Origin: Parapedobacter pyrenivorans_A
GTDB taxonomy: Bacteria; Bacteroidota; Bacteroidia; Sphingobacteriales; Sphingobacteriaceae
Direction: 5' to 3'
NCBI RefSeq assembly: GCF_041925275.1
Contig: NZ_JBHEUZ010000001.1
Coordinates: forward strand, 434,001-498,000
DNA: 64,000 nucleotides
The notes beneath the pieces are model-generated. The model saw only the letters and a program-made list of their open reading frames with translations. It ran no database searches and was not told the DNA's origin. How positions within the stretch are numbered: position 1 is the first letter of the stretch; each line of letters starts with the position of its first letter. Made by a program: the position numbers and the translations under genes. This document shows positions 18,451 to 27,699 of this stretch, piece after piece.

Positions 18451-19320
18451 ATGATTAAAAACACATGCTTCTTTGGTCTTATTGGTTTGGTCATCTGCGC
18501 GCTCAGCTCGTGCAACGTTTCTACCACAGCTGAGTCGGGCGTTACCGATTCGACCAACATCGTATCGACCAACGGTACCCTGTCGGAAATATTGGTTGCG
18601 CTGGGGTTTGAAGACAACATCGTGGGCGTGGATGTGGCGAGCACCTACCCCGCCAGCCTGCAGCAGAAGCCTAAGATCGGGCACAATCGCGAAATTTCGG
18701 CCGAGGGCGTTTTGGCGTTGAATGCCGACCTGGCACTGGGCATCACCGGCATGGTGAAACCCGAAGTGGGTGAGCAGATTCGGGGGGCCGGTACCCGGCT
18801 CCTGCTTTTCGACCACGAGTATTCGGTAGATGGCGCCAAACAGCTTATCCGTGCCGTGGCCGATAGCCTGGGGCAGTCTGCCAAAGGCGACTCGTTGCTC
18901 ACGGCCCTAAACAACGACCTGGCATTGGCCGATTCCATCGTTGCCCAATCGGAAGGAAAGCCCAAGGTACTGTTCATCTATGCGCGTGGAACAGGTACCA
19001 TGATGGTAGCCGGCCAACGCACCCAGCTGGACGAGATGATCAAACTGGCCGGTGGCGAAAACGCCGTGTCGGGGTTTGAAGATTTCAAACCGCTCACCGC
19101 CGAGTCGCTGGTTGCCGCCAACCCGGATGTGATCCTCCTGTTCGATAGCGGTTTATCGAGCCTCGGTGGCATCGATGGCTTGCTGGAAGTTCAGGGAATC
19201 AGCCAGACCAATGCGGGTAAAAACCGCAATGTGGTCGAAATGGATGGGCAATTCCTCACCGGATTTGGTCCGCGTCTGGGCGATGCCATTCTGGAACTCG
19301 CCGAAAAAATCCATAAATAA
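18451..19320 (+). CDS. hmuT: Heme ABC transporter substrate-binding protein
   Basis: Periplasmic heme carrier that delivers heme to the HmuUV importer. 289 residues with a lipoprotein-type signal (LSSC, Cys21) and a class III binding-protein fold. Family features include STNGTLSEILVALG at the N-terminal lobe, YARGTGTMMVAGQRTQLDEM in the middle and GQFLTGFGPRLGDAI at the end, all typical of HmuT/hemin-binding members rather than siderophore binders. Only one base separates it from hmuY, which points to tight coupling. Confidence 0.94.
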   Translation: MIKNTCFFGLIGLVICALSSCNVSTTAESGVTDSTNIVSTNGTLSEILVALGFEDNIVGVDVASTYPASLQQKPKIGHNREISAEGVLALNADLALGITGMVKPEVGEQIRGAGTRLLLFDHEYSVDGAKQLIRAVADSLGQSAKGDSLLTALNNDLALADSIVAQSEGKPKVLFIYARGTGTMMVAGQRTQLDEMIKLAGGENAVSGFEDFKPLTAESLVAANPDVILLFDSGLSSLGGIDGLLEVQGISQTNAGKNRNVVEMDGQFLTGFGPRLGDAILELAEKIHK

Positions 19321-19338
19321 GGCAGGTCGCAACGCGAA

Positions 19339-20385
19339 ATGAAAAGCTACAGTCTCCTGCTTACCGCCCTCCTCTTGCTGCTGATCGCTGCTTGCATCCT
19401 ATCCATTTGCGTGGGCGCGGTAAAAATCAGCGCATCGGAGTTCTGGTCGATTATTGCCTACCGCACCGGCATAAGCGACCAGATCGGTTTTGCCCCGCAG
19501 CAGGAAGCTGTTTTCCTCAACATCCGTTTACCCCGGGTACTACTCGGGGCGCTTGTTGGGGGTACGCTGGCCATTGCCGGTGCCGCGCTGCAGGGGCTGT
19601 TCCGCAACCCGCTGGCCGAACCGGGGCTCATCGGTATTTCATCGGGTGCATCGCTCTTTGCTGTTCTTGTGATTGTACTTGAACAACGGTATTTCAGCTT
19701 TCTAACGGCCACATTCGGCTATTACGCGTTAGCGATAGCGGCTTTTGTGGGTGCGTGCATCACCACTTTCTTGGTTTACCGCCTCGCCGTGGGAAACGGC
19801 AAGGCAGACATCACCACCCTGCTGCTGGCCGGTATCGCCATCAATGCACTGGCCGGCTCGTTTACCGGCCTACTCACCTATATGGCTACTGATGACCAGC
19901 TGCGCAACATTACGTTCTGGACGCTGGGCAGTCTCGGTGGCGCCAGCTGGCACACATTAGGCGGCATCTTGCCTTTCGTGGTGGTCTCGCTGGTCGTATT
20001 GCCTTTTTTTGCCAAGCCGCTGAATGCGTTGTCCCTGGGCGAGTCGCAGGCCGGACACATGGGCATCAACGTGGGGTTGATTAAAAGGCTCATCATCATT
20101 ACGGCCACGTTGGGCGTAGGCGCATCCGTAGCGGTATCGGGCATGATCGGCTTTATTGGCCTGGTCATCCCACACATCCTCCGGATGGCCTTTTCTGCCG
20201 ACCACCGTCTTGTTATACCAGGGTCTGCCCTACTGGGTGCAACCGTACTGGTACTTGCTGATGTGGTGGCGCGTACCATTTTTGCGCCGGCGGAGTTACC
20301 TATTGGCATATTGACAGCCATCATCGGTGCTCCGGCATTTATTTACATCATTTTGGTAGAGCGACGGAAAAGAGGAATACGTTAA
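19339..20385 (+). CDS. hmuU: Heme ABC transporter permease, FecCD family
   Basis: Inner-membrane channel of the heme importer, working as a homodimer with HmuV. 348 residues with about ten hydrophobic helices. Family motifs include RLPRVLLGALVGGTLAIAG near residue 60, RNPLAEPGLIGISSGA, and GFIGLVIPHILRM, the cytoplasmic coupling loop that contacts the ATPase. Starts 18 bases after hmuT. The gap to hmuV is unusually long for this operon (105 bases). Confidence 0.95.
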   Translation: MKSYSLLLTALLLLLIAACILSICVGAVKISASEFWSIIAYRTGISDQIGFAPQQEAVFLNIRLPRVLLGALVGGTLAIAGAALQGLFRNPLAEPGLIGISSGASLFAVLVIVLEQRYFSFLTATFGYYALAIAAFVGACITTFLVYRLAVGNGKADITTLLLAGIAINALAGSFTGLLTYMATDDQLRNITFWTLGSLGGASWHTLGGILPFVVVSLVVLPFFAKPLNALSLGESQAGHMGINVGLIKRLIIITATLGVGASVAVSGMIGFIGLVIPHILRMAFSADHRLVIPGSALLGATVLVLADVVARTIFAPAELPIGILTAIIGAPAFIYIILVERRKRGIR

Positions 20386-20393
20386 TAAGCAAA

Positions 20394-20441
20394 ATGAGCG
20401 ATTACGGGTTCTCGTCAGAAATCATTAATTTTATACCATAG
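20394..20441 (+). CDS. Possible 15-residue leader peptide in the hmuU-hmuV gap
   Basis: An ATG eight bases after the hmuU stop opens a 15-codon frame (MSDYGFSSEIINFIP). It is followed by a small dyad (ATGCTAA, TGC, TTAGCGT at 20459-20475) just before hmuV. It may be chance; it is listed only because it occupies the one long gap of the operon. Confidence 0.15.
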   Translation: MSDYGFSSEIINFIP

Positions 20442-20490
20442 TCCATAGATGGCGCCCAATGCTAATGCTTAGCGTCTAATATCATTGCAA

Positions 20491-21282
20491 ATGATAACAG
20501 TTAACCATATTCACTATTCGGCAGGTCAGGCCAAGCTACTTGATGACGTAAGTTTCGACGTCCAGCCCGGTGAGCTGCTGGCCATCATCGGTGCAAACGG
20601 CGCCGGCAAAAGTACGTTACTCAAATTGCTTTGCAAGGAAATCCAGGTCTCCGCTGGCGAAATTCATATCCGCCAACAACCCATCGCCAGTTATAAGCTC
20701 AACCAACTCGCTAAGTTCCGCGCGGTATTGGCGCAGAGCAATACCTTATCCATATCCTTCAAGGTGCACGAGTTGATCATGATGGGGCGGTACCCGCATT
20801 TTGACAACAACCCGACCGATACCGATATCGATATTGTCCGAACGGTGATGGAAGAGACGGGCACCACAGCATTTGCCCACCGCGATTACAATACACTCTC
20901 CGGGGGCGAGCAGCAGCGGGTGCAACTGGCTCGGGTTATTGCCCAAATCTATGATCAACCACAGGGCCTGCTCTTTTTAGATGAACCGACCAACGGTCTG
21001 GATCTCCTCTATCAACAGCAAATCCTCGTACTGGCGCGAAACCTGGCCGATCGCGGTTATTGTGTGGTGAGCATCCTGCACGACATCAATTTCGCATCAC
21101 GTTATGCCGATAAGGTGCTGATGCTCAAAAAAGGAAAACGCATCGCGTTTGGCAAGCCACACGAAGTGGTTACGTGCGACAATATCCACCGGGTTTTCAA
21201 CATCCACGTACGGTTGATCAACGACGATGAGTTCAAGTGCCCACTCGTCATCCCGTCAATGATATTAGCTGAACAAACATAA
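20491..21282 (+). CDS. hmuV: Heme ABC transporter ATP-binding protein
   Basis: Cytoplasmic ATPase that powers the HmuU permease. From the ATG at 20491 (a TTG two codons earlier is less likely) it has 263 residues. Walker A GANGAGKST is at about 34-42, the signature motif is LSGGEQQRVQLAR, Walker B LLFLDEPTNGLD, and the switch His is in SILHDINFA. The size and the sequence around the Q-loop fit heme importers. It is followed 13 bases later by hmuS. Confidence 0.95.
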   Translation: MITVNHIHYSAGQAKLLDDVSFDVQPGELLAIIGANGAGKSTLLKLLCKEIQVSAGEIHIRQQPIASYKLNQLAKFRAVLAQSNTLSISFKVHELIMMGRYPHFDNNPTDTDIDIVRTVMEETGTTAFAHRDYNTLSGGEQQRVQLARVIAQIYDQPQGLLFLDEPTNGLDLLYQQQILVLARNLADRGYCVVSILHDINFASRYADKVLMLKKGKRIAFGKPHEVVTCDNIHRVFNIHVRLINDDEFKCPLVIPSMILAEQT

Positions 21283-21295
21283 AACTAAAAACAAT

Positions 21296-22321
21296 ATGGA
21301 ACATACCACCTTATCACTTAAAGAACAATACGAAGCGTTCAAAGCCGAAAATCCCAAAACCCGTATCCGCGACGCGGCCAAACAGTTAGGGGTTTCGGAG
21401 GCCGAGCTCGTGGCCACGGGCAACCAGAACATCGCCCTTAAGTCCGAATTCCGGGAGATCCTCAAAGAAATCGGTTCGTTGGGTTATGTCATGGCGCTTA
21501 CACGCAACGACCACGCCGTGCATGAACGCAAAGGCGTGTACACCAAAGCTACATTCCACGGCCATGTGGGCTTGGTGGCCAACCCCGACATCGATTTGCG
21601 CTTGTTTATGAACGCCTGGCATTTCGGTTTCGCCGTGCAGGAAGGCGACCGTCGCAGCCTCCAGTTCTTCGACAAGGACGGCGAAGCCGTACACAAGATT
21701 TACCTTACTGAACAAAGTGACACTGCGGCCTACGACGCCTTAATAGAAAAATACAAAGCTGAAGTACAAGGGCAAGCACTCCAAACCGCACCGATCGACA
21801 AGGCCATTAGCGAAACGCCCGATAGCGAGATCGATGTGGCCGGTTTTCAAGCGGCATGGCTGGCGCTGAAAGATACACACGCCTTCTTCGGCATGCTTCA
21901 GAAATTCGGCGTGGCCCGCCACCAGTCCATGCGTTTAGCACCCGAAGGGCACGCCACGCAGTTGTCTGTCGCATCGCTGAAACGCATCATAGAAGGTGCA
22001 TCCGAGCGCGATTTGGATATTATGGTGTTTATCGGAAGCCGTGGCTGTATCCAGATCCATACGGGAAAAACGAAGAAATTACTACAGACAGGCCCTTGGT
22101 TCAACGTATTGGATCCGGAGTTCAACATGCACCTGCGCGAGGACGCCATCGCCGATGTGTGGCTGGTCAAAAAACCGACCGAAGACGGCATCGTAACCAG
22201 CCTTGAGGCATTTGACGCCGACGGCGACCTCATCGTCCAATTTTTCGGCAAACGCAAACCCCACATTCCCGAACGCGAAGATTGGCGGCAGGTTGTAGCA
22301 GATTACAGTGTCACCATTTAG
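21296..22321 (+). CDS. hmuS: HmuS/HemS-family hemin-degrading or heme-trafficking factor
   Basis: Cytoplasmic heme-binding protein that receives imported heme and stores, passes on or breaks it down. 341 residues made of two ChuX/HemS-like halves. The first half holds LTRNDHAVHERKGVY, the characteristic heme-site segment, and AWHFGFAVQEG. The second half repeats the pattern with VFIGSRGCIQIHTG and WFNVLDPEFNMHLRED. This is the last gene of the operon and is followed by a hairpin terminator. Whether it cleaves heme or only buffers it cannot be told from sequence. Confidence 0.93.
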   Translation: MEHTTLSLKEQYEAFKAENPKTRIRDAAKQLGVSEAELVATGNQNIALKSEFREILKEIGSLGYVMALTRNDHAVHERKGVYTKATFHGHVGLVANPDIDLRLFMNAWHFGFAVQEGDRRSLQFFDKDGEAVHKIYLTEQSDTAAYDALIEKYKAEVQGQALQTAPIDKAISETPDSEIDVAGFQAAWLALKDTHAFFGMLQKFGVARHQSMRLAPEGHATQLSVASLKRIIEGASERDLDIMVFIGSRGCIQIHTGKTKKLLQTGPWFNVLDPEFNMHLREDAIADVWLVKKPTEDGIVTSLEAFDADGDLIVQFFGKRKPHIPEREDWRQVVADYSVTI

Positions 22322-22348
22322 TCGATATCATTAAATTATGTATTTATG

Positions 22349-22378
22349 AATCAGCCTCTTGCGGGCTGATTTTTATTT
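22349..22378 (+). terminator. Terminator of the heme operon
   Basis: AATCAGCC and GGCTGATT form an 8-base-pair stem around TCTTGCG, followed by TTTATTT, 27 bases after the hmuS stop. Confidence 0.88.
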
Positions 22379-22477
22379 AATTTATAATCTTTCTAAATAA
22401 TTTATATCTTTGAAGCAGTCACACGATTTATAAAGTCTATATATGGTTTGTTTATATAGTTGTTTAGTTTAGTTAGT

Positions 22478-22512
22478 AAAACCCCGCCGATGTGAATCGC
22501 CGGGGTTTTTTA
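22478..22512 (+). terminator. Second hairpin terminator upstream of the ClC gene
   Basis: AAAACCCCG pairs with CGGGGTTTT, with an inner CGAT/ATCG helix and a GTGA loop separated by one C-C mismatch, followed by a T run. Its T run runs into the -33 element of the next promoter. Confidence 0.85.
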
Positions 22513-22543
22513 TTTGGTTTAAACGTCATAAATCCTACTTTTG
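22513..22543 (+). promoter_or_regulatory. Promoter of the ClC channel gene
   Basis: TTTG at 22513-22516, a 19-base spacer and TACTTTTG at 22536-22543. The gene's ATG is only nine bases after the -7 box, so the mRNA may be nearly leaderless. Confidence 0.65.
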
Positions 22544-22552
22544 TAGCCAACT

Positions 22553-24430
22553 ATGGCTTCAAAAAATCAAGCGGGCATCCCCATCTCGATGTCGCTCAAC
22601 GACACCCTCGATTCGGAAGGGATCAATTCATCAGCCCTACCGAACAAGACCCGAATCATCGTTATCGCCGCTTACGCGGTAGCCATCGCAGCGCTAATCA
22701 GCTTTATCGCTAAGTTTCTGGTACTGTTTATCAACATGATTACCAACCTATCGTTTTACGGTACGTTTTCCGTTCACGAAGGCACCCCTTGGGCTAACAA
22801 TTTGGGTATATGGGTTATTGCTGTGCCAGCTATCGGGGGGGTGATGGTGGGTTTAATGGCCTTATATGGCTCCAAGGCCATCCGGGGCCACGGCATTCCG
22901 GAAGCCATGGAGCAGGTACTGACCAACCAAAGTAAAATCAGGCCTTCCATCACCTACTTGAAACCCATCTCATCAGCTATCGCCATCGGAACCGGCGGAC
23001 CATTCGGTGCCGAAGGGCCCATCATTGCTACCGGTGGTGCGCTGGGGTCTACGTTGGGCCAGCTCCTCAAAATCTCACACTCCGAGCGCAAAATCTTGCT
23101 TGCCGCCGGTGCCACGGCGGGTATGACGGCCATATTCGGTAGCCCGGTCGCAGCCATTTTCCTCGCCATCGAGCTATTGCTTTTCGAATTCACCCCCAAG
23201 TCGCTTATTGCGGTATCGTTGGCGTGCATCACCGGTGCCGCAGGGCATCACTTCCTGTTCAGTGCCACGCCTGTTTTTGCGTTGGAGCATGTGATACCTA
23301 CGGCATCCAATCCAGCTATCCTCAGTTATAGCGTCATTGGCATCGCTATCGGGTTTCTATCCATCGGCATCACCAGAGCGGTTTATTGGGTAGAAGATGC
23401 GTTTGAGCGCTTACCGCTCCACTGGATGTGGTGGCCGGCCATCGGTGGGCTTGCGGTAGGTATCGTTGGCTACTTTGCCCCGCGCACACTAGGTGTAGGC
23501 TATGAAAACATCACCGATCTGCTCAACAACAGTCTCCCCTTGGCCGTGGTATTGTCGTTGTGTCTGCTCAAGTTCCTATCGTGGGTCATCGCCCTCGGCA
23601 GCGGCACATCGGGCGGTACGCTGGCGCCATTGCTTACCATCGGGGCCGCCATTGGCTTATTATGCGGCCACGTATTGCTTACCCTCTTCCCTGCATGTGG
23701 CATCAGCCTTCCGCTGGCGGCGCTGGTAGGCATGTCTGCCATGTTTGCCGGTGCCTCCCGCGCCGTACTCACTTCCATCATCTTTGCGCTGGAGACCACG
23801 GGACAGTTCAATGCCATGCTACCGTTGCTGGGATCGTGCGTGGGCGCATACCTCGTGTCCTATTTGTTTATGGATACCACCATCATGACGGAGAAAATCA
23901 CGCGGCGGGGTATCCACACCCCCGATTCGTACCAGCCCGACCAGCTTAACCAGCTAACCGTTGGTCAAGCCATCGAGCAGGCCGGAACGGTTATCGAGGG
24001 CGACAATACGATTGAAGAGCTGCGCAACTGGTCGACCGCGGAGGGGCTGGCCGAAAACTATTACATCGTGGTCGATTCGGATTACCAATACATCGGCATT
24101 GTGAGTTCATCCAGTATATTGGCCCACCATCAGGACCGTGGAAAGACCATCAAATCACTTATCAAAAGGCAACCGGCATACCTGCGAGCAACAAACAGCC
24201 TGAAAGAAGCCATCCGTAAGATGACGCAAGAGAATGTAGACGTATTGCCGGTACTTGCTGCCCGGGGCAGCACGGTAGTCGGGTTGCTGCATTACAAAAA
24301 TATCCTGGCTGCCTACGATGCGGCCGACACGCTGAATGAGCAACGGGAAACCAACATTTCCATCATTCGGTCGAGCATGCGGATGCTTGTAAAGGGAAAG
24401 AAAATCTTGATTAGAAAACGCAATAGCTAG
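22553..24430 (+). CDS. ClC-family chloride channel/antiporter with CBS domains
   Basis: Membrane chloride channel or Cl-/H+ exchanger of 625 residues. The ClC selectivity motifs are visible: GHGIPEAM (in place of GSGIP), GPFGAEGP, which keeps the gating Glu, and GSGTSGGTLAPLL. The last 150 residues form a cytoplasmic CBS pair (with YYIVVDSDYQYIGIVSS and VDVLPVLAARGSTVVGLLHY), likely a nucleotide-sensing regulatory module. The start at 22553 follows the promoter closely; a second in-frame ATG lies 12 codons later (MSLNDTL). It stands alone. Confidence 0.93.
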   Translation: MASKNQAGIPISMSLNDTLDSEGINSSALPNKTRIIVIAAYAVAIAALISFIAKFLVLFINMITNLSFYGTFSVHEGTPWANNLGIWVIAVPAIGGVMVGLMALYGSKAIRGHGIPEAMEQVLTNQSKIRPSITYLKPISSAIAIGTGGPFGAEGPIIATGGALGSTLGQLLKISHSERKILLAAGATAGMTAIFGSPVAAIFLAIELLLFEFTPKSLIAVSLACITGAAGHHFLFSATPVFALEHVIPTASNPAILSYSVIGIAIGFLSIGITRAVYWVEDAFERLPLHWMWWPAIGGLAVGIVGYFAPRTLGVGYENITDLLNNSLPLAVVLSLCLLKFLSWVIALGSGTSGGTLAPLLTIGAAIGLLCGHVLLTLFPACGISLPLAALVGMSAMFAGASRAVLTSIIFALETTGQFNAMLPLLGSCVGAYLVSYLFMDTTIMTEKITRRGIHTPDSYQPDQLNQLTVGQAIEQAGTVIEGDNTIEELRNWSTAEGLAENYYIVVDSDYQYIGIVSSSSILAHHQDRGKTIKSLIKRQPAYLRATNSLKEAIRKMTQENVDVLPVLAARGSTVVGLLHYKNILAAYDAADTLNEQRETNISIIRSSMRMLVKGKKILIRKRNS

Positions 24431-24441
24431 TAAGCTCCAAG

Positions 24442-25800
24442 CTAGAGCATCTGTGCGGAGAACCCCTCCAACAAGCGGCTATCTTTTTCAACGGGTTCAA
24501 AAAGCTGATCGATGCGAAATGCCAACGCACTATACACTTCCAAGTTGCTCTGCTTCTCGAAACCTATCGATGCCAGCACCTGCTGTTGGGTATTCAAGGT
24601 GCGGTTAAAAGCCACCCGGTATTTCTCATTGATGGGTTCCGAGGGCGGAAAGACCTGCGCCAGCGCGTCTACCTGTTTGCCATGCTTCCAAAATCGGTAG
24701 CAAACATGGGGGCCGGTGGCCAACCCGGTGCTTCCCACATAGCCGATCACCTGTCCCTGGCTCACCCGTTGGCCGCGTTTTACAGCGCGCTTGCTCATGT
24801 GCAGGTACTGCGTGGTATACACGTTATCGTGTTGTATTTTCACATAGTTGCCATTACCACTTCCGTAGCTTGATTCGGTCACCACACCCGCCGCCGTTGC
24901 CACGATGGGTGTGCCGTGTGGCGCTGCGAAGTCCGTACCCAAATGTGCCTTCCACCGGCGTTGCACAGGGTGGAACCGCCGCATGGTGTACCGCGATGAA
25001 ATGCGGCTGTATTTCAATGGTGCCTTGAGGAATGTGCGCCGTAGGCTTTTCCCGTTCTCATCATAATAGGATCCGCGCTCGTCGTCGGCACCTTCAAAAT
25101 AGAAAGCTTGGTATTCCTTGCCGTTGTGCCCGAATACCGCCGATTCGATCCGTCCCGGTCCAACAGGTTGGCCATCCACATACTTACGTTCGTACACCAG
25201 CTTAAACCAGTCGCCCTTATTGATGCGGTAAAAATTGACCGCCCATCCATAGATCTCCGCCAATTGTACAGCCAGGTCAGGGCTGGCACCATTTGCTTCC
25301 AATGTTTCGTAGAGCGAGCTTTGGATCACGCCTGCCACGGTTTCCAACTTTGTATCCACTGGCTTCTGCGCCTTGTATACCGAAATGCCGTCGCGCAAAT
25401 CATACACCACATAATCAATCGGGTTGGGCTGGTACACAAAATAATGGGCCTTGCCCGCTTGGTCTTTGAAAACTGTATAACCATGTCCTGCAGCAATCTT
25501 CCGCACGTCAAACACTCCCTTTGACCTTTCGGCAGCAACCGATATGCTTGGCAGGTCTATCTGGTAGCGTTGCAGGATATCCGATAAGAACTCGTTACGC
25601 TTCACGGTTTCCTTTTCGATATCGAACCCATCGATGGCCAATCCAAACAGCAGCGCACTGTTATCGGCGGCGGTGGCAGACTCGGCCAAGGCCATCGGCT
25701 GCTCCGGAGTAGCATCAAAAGAAGAAAGGGAAATAAAACCGGCGCCCAAAACAATCACACCAAGCACAACAAGTGCAAGTACATTTTTTCTTGAGGTCAT
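24442..25800 (-). CDS. M23-family peptidoglycan metallopeptidase with Cys in place of a zinc His
   Basis: Cell-wall endopeptidase of the LytM/MepM type, 452 residues. It has an N-terminal membrane anchor (about residues 7-27), an OapA/LysM-like middle region, and a C-terminal M23 domain starting near residue 270. The first zinc motif HLGTD is intact (H286, D290). The usual HxH motif reads GPHVCYRFW, so H365 is kept but the second ligand is C367. YLHMSK is also typical. The gene is convergent with the ClC gene. Cys can bind zinc, so the enzyme may still be active. Confidence 0.92.
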   Translation of the reverse strand: MTSRKNVLALVVLGVIVLGAGFISLSSFDATPEQPMALAESATAADNSALLFGLAIDGFDIEKETVKRNEFLSDILQRYQIDLPSISVAAERSKGVFDVRKIAAGHGYTVFKDQAGKAHYFVYQPNPIDYVVYDLRDGISVYKAQKPVDTKLETVAGVIQSSLYETLEANGASPDLAVQLAEIYGWAVNFYRINKGDWFKLVYERKYVDGQPVGPGRIESAVFGHNGKEYQAFYFEGADDERGSYYDENGKSLRRTFLKAPLKYSRISSRYTMRRFHPVQRRWKAHLGTDFAAPHGTPIVATAAGVVTESSYGSGNGNYVKIQHDNVYTTQYLHMSKRAVKRGQRVSQGQVIGYVGSTGLATGPHVCYRFWKHGKQVDALAQVFPPSEPINEKYRVAFNRTLNTQQQVLASIGFEKQSNLEVYSALAFRIDQLFEPVEKDSRLLEGFSAQML

Positions 25801-25988
25801 TTCTTATTACAGGTAGTTCGAATCTCCAAAAGTCAATTCTGAATATCGCTAAGTTAATCAGTAGCCGCCGCCACCACCACAAATCTGTCACACGCTGCGA
25901 AAGCGCAAGTAACGCATTTTTGTTTAAAAAGTTTTAATTTTTAACATTTTTTTACATTTTGAGCTGTCGCCGATATCGTTGATAGCGA

Positions 25989-27140
25989 TTATTTTACCAA
26001 CGAAAACCGATAAATACAGGTACTTGTGTAGCGATCGCCCGGCTCCAGCACGGTGGTTGGCCATTGCGGCTTATTGGGTGCGTCTGGAAAATGCTGGGTT
26101 TCCAGGCAAATTGCCGTTTGCTTGCCATAACGCGCATTCCCCTTTCCGGTACGGGAGCCATCAAGCATATTACCGGTATACACCTGCATACCCGGCTCGT
26201 CGGTATACACTTCCATCACAATGCCACTACCGGGTGCATACAGCCGGGCAGCCAATTCATCGATGCTTCCACCGGTGTTCAGCACGAAATTGTGGTCAAT
26301 GCCGCTGGCCATCTGCAGTTGGGTGTTTGCCGGATCGCGTGCTAATGCGGTCCGTATGCTTACCGGTTCGGTAAAATCGAAAGGCGTACCGGCCACGGGG
26401 CTTACTTCGCCCGTGGTGATGAGTGTACTATCCAACGGGGTATACCCTGCTGCGTTTACGTACAAGATATCGTCAAGCACCGTTTCGGCCAGATTTCCAG
26501 AAAGGTTGAAAAAGCTGTGGTTGGTCAGGTTGATGATGGTCTTTGCCGTGGTCTCCGCTTCGTAGTTGATGGCCAGCTCATTGCGGCTATTTACCGCAAA
26601 TGTTACGCTTGCGGTCACCTCACCGGGGAACCCGCTTTCGCCATCGGGCGAGGTATAGGTGAGCACCAACGTACTATCATCGGGTTGGCGGGCCGCAAAC
26701 ACCTGCCCCCGCCAGCCATCACCGCCACCGTGGATGGTATGCGCGCCGTTATTGCGGTCCAATTGCACGGTATCGCCATCCAGCACGAATTGTCCGTTAT
26801 TGATACGATTGGCAAATCGCCCCATGGTGGCCCCAAAAGAAGAAGGTTCGGTGGTATATCCGTCTATGTTGGCAAACCCCTGCACCACATCGCGGAAGGC
26901 ACCGGTTGCATCGGGTACCATCAATGAAACAATACGGCCGCCGTAGTTGGTAATGCACACTTCCATCCCATTGGCGTTGCAGATGACGTACAAATTGGTC
27001 GAATCGCCGTTTACCACGGTTTGGAAATCGCGCTTGTCCAGTCCCGATTGTGTCCGTTGCACATCGGGTTCTTGGTTACAGGCTATCAAAAGTGCCACCG
27101 CCAGCAGTCCGCAGGCCAAAGTGTTTGTTGGTATAGTCAT
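25989..27140 (-). CDS. Secreted aldose 1-epimerase (mutarotase) lipoprotein
   Basis: Interconverts alpha and beta anomers of hexoses. 383 residues, with a lipoprotein signal (LIAC near residue 21) that places it in the envelope rather than the cytoplasm. The GalM family residues are visible: the substrate-binding His in HTIHGGGDGW, the catalytic His in NLTNHSFFNLSG, and the C-terminal catalytic Glu in CLETQHFPDAPN. Secreted mutarotases are common in Bacteroidota that degrade polysaccharides. It may share a transcript with no neighbour; the gap to the M23 gene is 188 bases with no clear signal. Confidence 0.94.
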   Translation of the reverse strand: MTIPTNTLACGLLAVALLIACNQEPDVQRTQSGLDKRDFQTVVNGDSTNLYVICNANGMEVCITNYGGRIVSLMVPDATGAFRDVVQGFANIDGYTTEPSSFGATMGRFANRINNGQFVLDGDTVQLDRNNGAHTIHGGGDGWRGQVFAARQPDDSTLVLTYTSPDGESGFPGEVTASVTFAVNSRNELAINYEAETTAKTIINLTNHSFFNLSGNLAETVLDDILYVNAAGYTPLDSTLITTGEVSPVAGTPFDFTEPVSIRTALARDPANTQLQMASGIDHNFVLNTGGSIDELAARLYAPGSGIVMEVYTDEPGMQVYTGNMLDGSRTGKGNARYGKQTAICLETQHFPDAPNKPQWPTTVLEPGDRYTSTCIYRFSLVK

Positions 27141-27169
27141 GGATACTTCTTTTTTTATCGGTGAAGGTA

Positions 27170-27463
27170 TTACAGATTTTCCTTTAGCAGGCGTTCAAGT
27201 TCATTCGTAGGGAAAACGCCCGATTGCCGCCACTTTATTTCCCCTTTGCGGAAAATGATCAGTGTAGGTACGCCGCGTATGCCAAATTTGGCGGCCGCCT
27301 GCGGGTTTCTATCCACATCTACCTTGATGATGACCGCTTCATCACCCATGCGCCCTTTCAACTCTTCCAATATGGGAGCCTGGGTTTTGCAAGGACCGCA
27401 CCACTCCGCAAAAAAATCGACTAATACAGGCTTATCTTGATTAATTGTCTCTTGAAATGTCAT
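27170..27463 (-). CDS. trxA: Thioredoxin
   Basis: Small dithiol-disulfide reductase, 97 residues from the ATG at 27463. That start is chosen because it has a purine-rich GGGAGGGA site just upstream and gives the normal length; the longer frame adds an unrelated basic leader. The active site is WCGPC in FFAEWCGPCKTQAP, and the cis-Pro is in IRGVPTLIIF. No signal peptide, so cytoplasmic. The 236 bases upstream (27464-27699) hold no recognisable gene. Confidence 0.95.
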   Translation of the reverse strand: MTFQETINQDKPVLVDFFAEWCGPCKTQAPILEELKGRMGDEAVIIKVDVDRNPQAAAKFGIRGVPTLIIFRKGEIKWRQSGVFPTNELERLLKENL

Positions 27464-27699
27464 GTTCCCTCCCTTTCTAAACGCCTTTCTTCGTAAGGAA
27501 CACAAATCTGCAAATAATATCCGAGATATGAGGTAGCCCCGAAAGACATGTTTCGCCCTTTACAAAACATTTCTACAACTTTAAATTCAAAAGGGCTATC
27601 TTTTCTGTTTTTCGTAAGCCAAGCGAGCCACGACCCACGATGCACGGATCGAAAGATAAAGATACTACGATAAAATCCAGACGGGAAAGGCATCTACGA

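Noticed and set aside
24420..24446. Small AGCTAG/AGCTA inverted repeat between convergent clc and M23 genes
   Set aside because: Too short and without a T run; no better than expected by chance.
27460..27693. 77-codon minus-strand open frame upstream of thioredoxin
   Set aside because: Runs into the thioredoxin start in another frame, has no ribosome-binding site and no recognisable composition.
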